Shown: one piece after another, positions 59,696-64,000 of the stretch
Position numbering within the stretch: the stretch's first letter is position 1
Layout: the number at the start of each line of letters is the position of its first letter
Assembly: GCF_001421505.1 (NCBI RefSeq)
Contig: NZ_LMKL01000005.1
Span: forward strand, 320,471 to 384,470
Source of the DNA: Sphingomonas sp. Leaf17
GTDB taxonomy: Bacteria > Pseudomonadota > Alphaproteobacteria > Sphingomonadales > Sphingomonadaceae
DNA: 64,000 nt
Direction of reading: 5' to 3'
Notes under the pieces: model-generated
The model's database searches: none
Told to the model about the DNA's origin: nothing
What the model saw: the letters and a program-made list of their open reading frames with translations, nothing else
Program-made: the position numbers and the translations under genes

Positions 59696-59953
59696 CTATT
59701 CGCGCCTGCGGGCCGCGTAGAGCGGTTCTGTGACCGCCGGGCTGGTCCAGTGGCCCAAACCCGAAATTGATGACGCCTTGAGGCTTGGCGGCACGCTGAC
59801 GGGCCTGCGCGTCGCCACCCGCACCGCCGCATCGGCCACCCGCGCGGCAATTGCCTGCGCCGACACCGCCTGCGGCACCCGCTCGACACGCCCACCCGTC
59901 ACCACGCCGGTCAGCGCGGACAGCAGGGCGGAAAGGAGGAGGAGCAGGTTCAT
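59696..59953 (-). CDS. Small hypothetical protein with N-terminal membrane/signal segment
   Basis: An 85-residue protein: [20 protein letters not shown] is a signal or membrane segment, followed by a Val/Ala/Arg-rich body and a C-terminal [19 protein letters not shown] do not recognise a family, though similar small proteins are common near secA in sphingomonads (from memory). It lies between secA and the TonB-like gene on the same strand. The gene model is supported mainly by the leader-like start and codon pattern. Confidence 0.55.
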   Translation of the reverse strand: MNLLLLLSALLSALTGVVTGGRVERVPQAVSAQAIAARVADAAVRVATRRPVSVPPSLKASSISGLGHWTSPAVTEPLYAARRRE

Positions 59954-60038
59954 GCGGGAAATGCCATAGTTGCGGTCAGGACATAGGGGCTGGCGCATCC
60001 GTCGTCCAACGCAAATCCGCACCGCCCCATCCGCGCCA

Positions 60039-60566
60039 TCAGTCTTCTGGCAGCACCCAGCGTATGCGCACGCCGGGCCAGCGCCGGGCGGCGACAAACC
60101 CGTCAGGCGCGCCGTTGAACCGCGCCGACCGCATGAAAACGTGGCAGGTGGCTGCGTCCAGTGCGGGTGCGCCGCTGGATTGCACCACCATGCAGCGGAT
60201 CGGCCTTCCGCGAGGATCGACGTCCAGCGCGGCCCTCACCGTGCCCTCCTGCCCCGCCCGGATTGCCGATGCCGGATAGTCATTGGCGGAAACCCATTCC
60301 GCAGGACGGACGGGTATCGGAAGTGTCGACCGAACCACCGAATCCGCGTCGCGGGTCCGCTGATCCAGAAGGGTATCGCCGTCCGGGGGCGTATCTGCCG
60401 TCCCCCTGTGCGGCACTGATCCAGATGTCCTTGAGGCCATGGTCAGCAGCCATCGCTCGACGTGCGGCCCAACAGCGATGGTCACGAGGGTGAAGATCGC
60501 CACGGCCAGCAAGGCACAGGTAGACAGCACGATCCACACCAGCGTCTTGCCTTCGTTCGATCGCAC
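60039..60566 (-). CDS. TonB-like energy transducer C-terminal domain protein
   Basis: A 175-residue protein. A basic start and one membrane anchor (LVWIVLSTCALLAVAIFTLV, about residues 9-28) are followed by a linker and a TonB C-terminal-like domain: WVSANDYPASAIRAGQEGTV, RAALDVDPRGRPIRCMV, SSGAPALDAATC and a final WVLPED. The Pro-rich spanner of true TonB is missing, so it may be a TonB paralogue or a related envelope protein. No exbB or exbD is nearby. It is divergent from argJ. Confidence 0.82.
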   Translation of the reverse strand: MRSNEGKTLVWIVLSTCALLAVAIFTLVTIAVGPHVERWLLTMASRTSGSVPHRGTADTPPDGDTLLDQRTRDADSVVRSTLPIPVRPAEWVSANDYPASAIRAGQEGTVRAALDVDPRGRPIRCMVVQSSGAPALDAATCHVFMRSARFNGAPDGFVAARRWPGVRIRWVLPED

Positions 60567-60613
60567 GTTACCACCCCCGGTCCAACACCCTGGCTAATCC
60601 CGGAACCACGACC

Positions 60614-61840
60614 ATGTCATCCGAAACCTCGCCCCTAGCCCTCCCCTTCCCGACCCTGCCCGCAATTCCCGGCGTGGACCTCCGTGTCGCGCGGGCGCAG
60701 TACAAGACCTGGGACCGGTGCGACCTGACCTATGTGACGCTTCAGCCCGGCACAGTCGTCGCGGGCGTCGTGACGCAGAGCAAATGCCCGTCGCCCGAAG
60801 TCGAATGGTGCCGCGCCGCGCTGACGCTGGGTCAGGCGCGGGCGCTGGTGGTGAACGCGGGCAATTCCAACGCCTTCACCGGCCACCGTGGCCGCGCGGC
60901 GGTGGAGGCGATCGCGGCGCGGACGGCGGCGCATCTGGGGTGTCAGCCGTCCGACGTGTTCGTCGCCTCGACCGGCGTGATCGGCGTACCGCTGCCGATC
61001 AACAAGGCGGAGGCGGGGCTGGACGCCGCCTTCGCCGCCGAACCGTGCGGCTGGGCGGAGGCGGCGGCGACGATCATGACGACCGACACCTTCGCCAAGG
61101 CCGCCGTCACCTCCGCCGTGGTCGGTGGCAGGACGGTCAATCTGGTCGGCATTATCAAGGGGTCGGGCATGATCGCGCCGGACATGGCGACGATGCTGGG
61201 CTTCGTCTTCACCGACGCCGCCGTCGATCCGGCGTTCCTGCAAGGCGCGCTGTCAGCGGCGAACACGCGCAGCTTTTCGTGCATCACGGTCGACAGCGAC
61301 ACCTCGACCAGCGACACGGTGCTGGCCTTTGCCACCGGGGCGGCTGGCAACGCACCTTTGGTCGATGACGACAGCGATGGCGCGGACGCATTTCGCGCGG
61401 CGCTGGCCGACCTCTGCCACCAGCTCGCACTGCTCGTCGTGCGCGACGGCGAAGGCGCGACCAAGCTGATTGAGATCACCGTCGAGGGCGCGGAGAGCGA
61501 TACCAGCGCGCACCGTATCGCCATGAGCATCGCCAATTCGCCGCTGGTGAAGACCGCGATCGCGGGTGAAGATGCGAACTGGGGCCGCGTCGTCATGGCG
61601 GTCGGCAAGGCCGGCGAACCGGCCGAGCGCGACAAACTGTCGATCCGTTTCGGCGAGACGCAGGTGGCCGAGGGCGGGCTGGCCGTTACCGGCTATGACG
61701 AGGCACCAGTCGCCGCGCACCTGAAGGGCAGCGAGATATCGGTCGGTGTCGATCTGGGCCTGGGCGACGGCCGCGCCACCGTGTGGACGTGCGACCTGAC
61801 GCATGGGTATATCGCGATCAACGCGGATTATCGGAGCTGA
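60614..61840 (+). CDS. argJ: Bifunctional glutamate N-acetyltransferase/amino-acid acetyltransferase ArgJ
   Basis: A 408-residue enzyme of arginine synthesis that moves the acetyl group from N-acetylornithine to glutamate. It self-cleaves: the site is in APDMATMLGFVFTDA, where the Thr (about residue 193) becomes the nucleophile of the beta chain. VVNAGNSNAFTGHRG, TGVIGVPLP and NSPLVKTAIAGEDANWGR are family marks. The gene is complete. A small unknown gene follows five bases after its stop. Confidence 0.96.
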   Translation: MSSETSPLALPFPTLPAIPGVDLRVARAQYKTWDRCDLTYVTLQPGTVVAGVVTQSKCPSPEVEWCRAALTLGQARALVVNAGNSNAFTGHRGRAAVEAIAARTAAHLGCQPSDVFVASTGVIGVPLPINKAEAGLDAAFAAEPCGWAEAAATIMTTDTFAKAAVTSAVVGGRTVNLVGIIKGSGMIAPDMATMLGFVFTDAAVDPAFLQGALSAANTRSFSCITVDSDTSTSDTVLAFATGAAGNAPLVDDDSDGADAFRAALADLCHQLALLVVRDGEGATKLIEITVEGAESDTSAHRIAMSIANSPLVKTAIAGEDANWGRVVMAVGKAGEPAERDKLSIRFGETQVAEGGLAVTGYDEAPVAAHLKGSEISVGVDLGLGDGRATVWTCDLTHGYIAINADYRS

Positions 61841-61845
61841 TCGCT

Positions 61846-62142
61846 ATGTGGTCGGTCACGCTCCAGACTGAAAAGGATGCGCTGGTTTCGGCGCTCATCG
61901 AAGCATGCCGGCAGGAGCATGGCGGCACAAAATCAATTTCAGCCACCACCGATCCATGCCGTCATCTGGGCATATGTGACGAAGATCTGGACGAAATCCA
62001 AGTCTTAGCGGCCACCGAGTGTGGCCTCAGGATGCCGTATCCGGGCGAACCGTTAGTGATGCCGTGGCACGGGCCGGAACGGCTATCAACCATTGACGAT
62101 ATTGCCGGGTGGATAGCCGTTAACGGTCGTCCGCTGCCTTAG
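61846..62142 (+). CDS. Hypothetical protein downstream of argJ
   Basis: A 98-residue protein that I cannot identify. It has an N-terminal helix ([20 protein letters not shown]), three Cys residues (in EACRQ, DPCRH and ATECG), and a conserved-looking [20 protein letters not shown] near the end. ATG 61846 follows GGAG, the ribosome site lying in the argJ 3' end, so it is probably co-transcribed with argJ. Its last four bases overlap the convergent trxA stop. G+C appears lower than in argJ, which may mean an acquired gene. Confidence 0.65.
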   Translation: MWSVTLQTEKDALVSALIEACRQEHGGTKSISATTDPCRHLGICDEDLDEIQVLAATECGLRMPYPGEPLVMPWHGPERLSTIDDIAGWIAVNGRPLP

Positions 62143-62462
62143 GCCAACTCACCCTCAAGCCACGCCTTCAACCGGCCCTTCGGCTCGGCACCGACCTTGG
62201 TCGCGGCGGGGACGCCGCCCTTGAACAGGATCATCGTCGGGATACCGCGCACACCGTACTCGCCCGGCGCGTCGGGATTGTCGTCGATGTTCAGCTTGGC
62301 GATCGTTACCTGCTCACCCAGTTCCTCGGAGATTTCCTCAAGGCTCGGTCCGATCATCTTGCACGGGCCGCACCATTCGGCCCAGAAATCGACCAGCACC
62401 GGCTTGTCGCTGGACAGGACGTCGGTGTGGAAGCTCGCGTCGGTGATCTGCTTGGTAGCCAT
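62139..62462 (-). CDS. trxA: Thioredoxin
   Basis: A 107-residue thioredoxin with the redox motif WCGPC (Cys31/Cys34) in [20 protein letters not shown]. The cis-Pro is in [13 protein letters not shown] (about residue 75). It reduces disulfides in the cytoplasm using thioredoxin reductase. It lies downstream of addA on the same strand with a 46-base gap, and its stop overlaps the convergent hypothetical gene by four bases. Confidence 0.97.
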   Translation of the reverse strand: MATKQITDASFHTDVLSSDKPVLVDFWAEWCGPCKMIGPSLEEISEELGEQVTIAKLNIDDNPDAPGEYGVRGIPTMILFKGGVPAATKVGAEPKGRLKAWLEGELA

Positions 62463-62508
62463 GGGTAATACTCCTTCGGGCTTAATCTAGGATCGCTGGG
62501 TCGGTGGC

Positions 62509-64000
62509 TCAACCACCGGGGGCCAAGCTTTGCTCCGTCGATGCGAAGCCCGGCTTCTGCGCGGCGAGCAAGGCGGGCGACAACGCGATCAGGCTGGGGC
62601 CGGCGGTGTAGAGCAGCGCCGCCTCGATGGTCCGGCCCGGGAAGATGACCGCCAGCGCCGCGGCATAGGCCGCCATCTGCTTCAGGTGATAGGACGGGAC
62701 CGCCGACGCACCGGCCGGCACCATCCGCCCGGTCTTGAAATCGACCACCCGCACCCGGTCGCCGCCGATCAGCAGCCGGTCGACCGTGCCCGACACGACC
62801 ACGCCGTCGTCGATCACCGCCGCGATCGGGGCCTCGGCCAGTGCCTCAGGCCCGAACAGGTCGGCGAAGTCGGTCAGGATCTTCAGCACCGGCGCGGCGA
62901 TCGCCGTGCGCTCGGCACGATCGGCCACCTGTCCGACCTGCGCCAGCCAGCGGTCCGCCGCCGCCGCCCGGTCCGCGACCGCCACTGGCGGCAACCGCTC
63001 GAACAGCGCGTGGATCAGCCGCCCACGTTCGGCCGCCGCGCGCATGGCCGGGGTCGGCGGCGGGTCTGACACCCTGTCCTCGCCCAGCGCGGAGGGCGCG
63101 AGCGGACGCGATGGCCGCGCCTCGCGCGGGGCCTCGCGCCGGGCCCAGTCGGGGATCGCGGTGTCGGTTGCCACGGCGGCGGCGCGGGGCGGCTTGACCG
63201 GGACCGGCGGCTGCGGCGCGGATCCGGTGAACACGCGCTCGCCCTCCTCCTCACCCGCCGGGATCCCCAGCACGTCGAACGCACGCGTCGCCGCGGCATA
63301 CCAGCTGGCCGGCGGCGGCACACCCCTGGCGCGCGACCCCAGCGCGCCGGCAATGACCAGCGTATCCTCTGCCCGGGTGGCAGCGACATAGAACAGCCGC
63401 CAATGCTCCTCCATCTCGCGCAGATCGGTGTCGGCCATCGCCTCAGCCAGCGGCCCGCCGCGCTCGACACTGCGCGGGCGGAAGATCGGGATCGGCAGCG
63501 CGCCCGGCTCGGGCGACCAGCGCAGCACCGATCGCGGCGCGCTGGTCGGATCGACCGTCGCGTCGGCCAGGATGACCAGCGGCGCCTGCAATCCCTTGGC
63601 CCCGTGCGCGGTCATCACCCGGACGGCATCGAGCGGCTGCGACGGATCGCGCACGATCTCCACGTCGCCGCGATCGAACCAGTCGAGGAAGCGTTGCAGC
63701 GACGGCGTGGTCGTCGTCTCGAAATCCAGCGCGGCGTTCAGCAGTTCTTCGATCGGGTCGCGCGCCTCCGCCCCCAGCCGGTGGATCAGCTTGCGCCGCC
63801 CGTCCATCGTTCCCGACAGGATTTCCTCCAGAAACCGGTAGGGCGTGGTCAGGTCGGCACGGCCCAGCATCGCGACCAGCGGCGCGAGCCGGTCCGCGCT
63901 CTGCGTTGCGCCCAGATGCCGCCACAGGCTCCCGCGCCGCCCGACCGACGCGGTCATCAATTCGTCCTGGCTCCAGCCGATCAGCGGCGACACCAGCAGG
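62509..64000 (-). CDS. addA: Double-strand break repair helicase AddA, 5' part missing
   Basis: The visible 497 codons are the C-terminal half of AddA, the helicase-nuclease that works with AddB in place of RecBCD. Helicase motifs VMTAHGAKGLQAPLVILAD and WRLFYVAATRAEDTLVIAG are present. The C-terminal RecB-type nuclease domain shows RGRLIHALFERLPP, GTVDRLLIGGDRVRVVDFKT with its catalytic Asp and Lys, and YHLKQMAAYAAAL. Upstream motifs including Walker A lie outside the window. trxA follows on the same strand. Confidence 0.93.
   Translation of the reverse strand, partial: LLVSPLIGWSQDELMTASVGRRGSLWRHLGATQSADRLAPLVAMLGRADLTTPYRFLEEILSGTMDGRRKLIHRLGAEARDPIEELLNAALDFETTTTPSLQRFLDWFDRGDVEIVRDPSQPLDAVRVMTAHGAKGLQAPLVILADATVDPTSAPRSVLRWSPEPGALPIPIFRPRSVERGGPLAEAMADTDLREMEEHWRLFYVAATRAEDTLVIAGALGSRARGVPPPASWYAAATRAFDVLGIPAGEEEGERVFTGSAPQPPVPVKPPRAAAVATDTAIPDWARREAPREARPSRPLAPSALGEDRVSDPPPTPAMRAAAERGRLIHALFERLPPVAVADRAAAADRWLAQVGQVADRAERTAIAAPVLKILTDFADLFGPEALAEAPIAAVIDDGVVVSGTVDRLLIGGDRVRVVDFKTGRMVPAGASAVPSYHLKQMAAYAAALAVIFPGRTIEAALLYTAGPSLIALSPALLAAQKPGFASTEQSLAPGG

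Overview
The window reads as chromosomal DNA of a high-GC alphaproteobacterium of the Sphingomonas group (Sphingomonadaceae). This rests on gene content and order, not on a marker-gene search. The trp genes run straight into accD and folC, and yqeY-dnaG-rpoD form one run with a sphingomonad-type sigma-70. A UrcA-family protein, a CC0125/CC1285-type lipoprotein, S9 and DUF885 peptidases and a TonB-dependent receptor are also present. Several intergenic palindromes look like those scattered through sphingomonad genomes. Apart from one tRNA-Thr(TGT), the content is protein-coding. I see no insertion sequence, prophage, CRISPR array or rRNA. Both ends are cut: the 3' part of radA is missing at the left edge and the 5' part of addA at the right.

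Layout, left to right. 1-9.6 kb: radA (partial), a GT4 glycosyltransferase, a PadR regulator with DUF2218 behind a near-ideal operator palindrome, rarA, an RNase H-like DUF429-type protein, tRNA-Thr, an EEP-family phosphohydrolase, a patatin-like lipase, a LapA-like membrane protein and pyrF. 10-15.7 kb: trpF-trpB-orf-trpA-accD-folC, coupled by start/stop overlaps, then a small Cys-rich conserved protein behind a possible Fur-type site. 15.8-26.3 kb: an AmpG-like permease, a single-domain response regulator, an RluB-type pseudouridine synthase with a long disordered Arg/Gly tail, rsmD, an MHS-family transporter, a TonB-dependent receptor interrupted by an in-frame amber codon, a PiT phosphate transporter and a UrcA protein. 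26.5-33.2 kb: uvrD, an AT-rich hexapeptide acyltransferase that looks foreign, a glycine-zipper protein, a lone WYL-like domain, a stress-type MPRGDK protein with an apparent frameshift, and a DUF1989/GntA-like pair facing a Crp/Fnr regulator. 33.3-42.7 kb: S9 peptidase, DUF885 lipoprotein, chloroperoxidase-type hydrolase, ftsB, eno, a four-gene membrane-stress cluster behind an EcfG-like promoter, DUF4170 and a rhomboid protease.

42.7-64 kb holds core information and biosynthesis genes with inserts. carA and carB are separated by an AT-richer predicted papain-like cysteine peptidase gene that overlaps the carA stop and ends three bases before carB. carA itself carries an in-frame palindromic element. 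A DUF559 (Vsr-like) nuclease gene flanked by 36-bp inverted repeats sits between yqeY and dnaG, and its right repeat supplies the dnaG ribosome-binding site. Then come rpoD, a conserved hypothetical, a MoxR ATPase, a CHAP amidase, a lipoprotein, secA, a TonB-like protein, argJ, trxA and addA (partial).

The strongest candidates for something undescribed are the peptidase gene inside carAB, the repeat-bounded DUF559 unit before dnaG, and the palindrome read as protein in carA. All assignments come from reading the sequence, and no database search was run.
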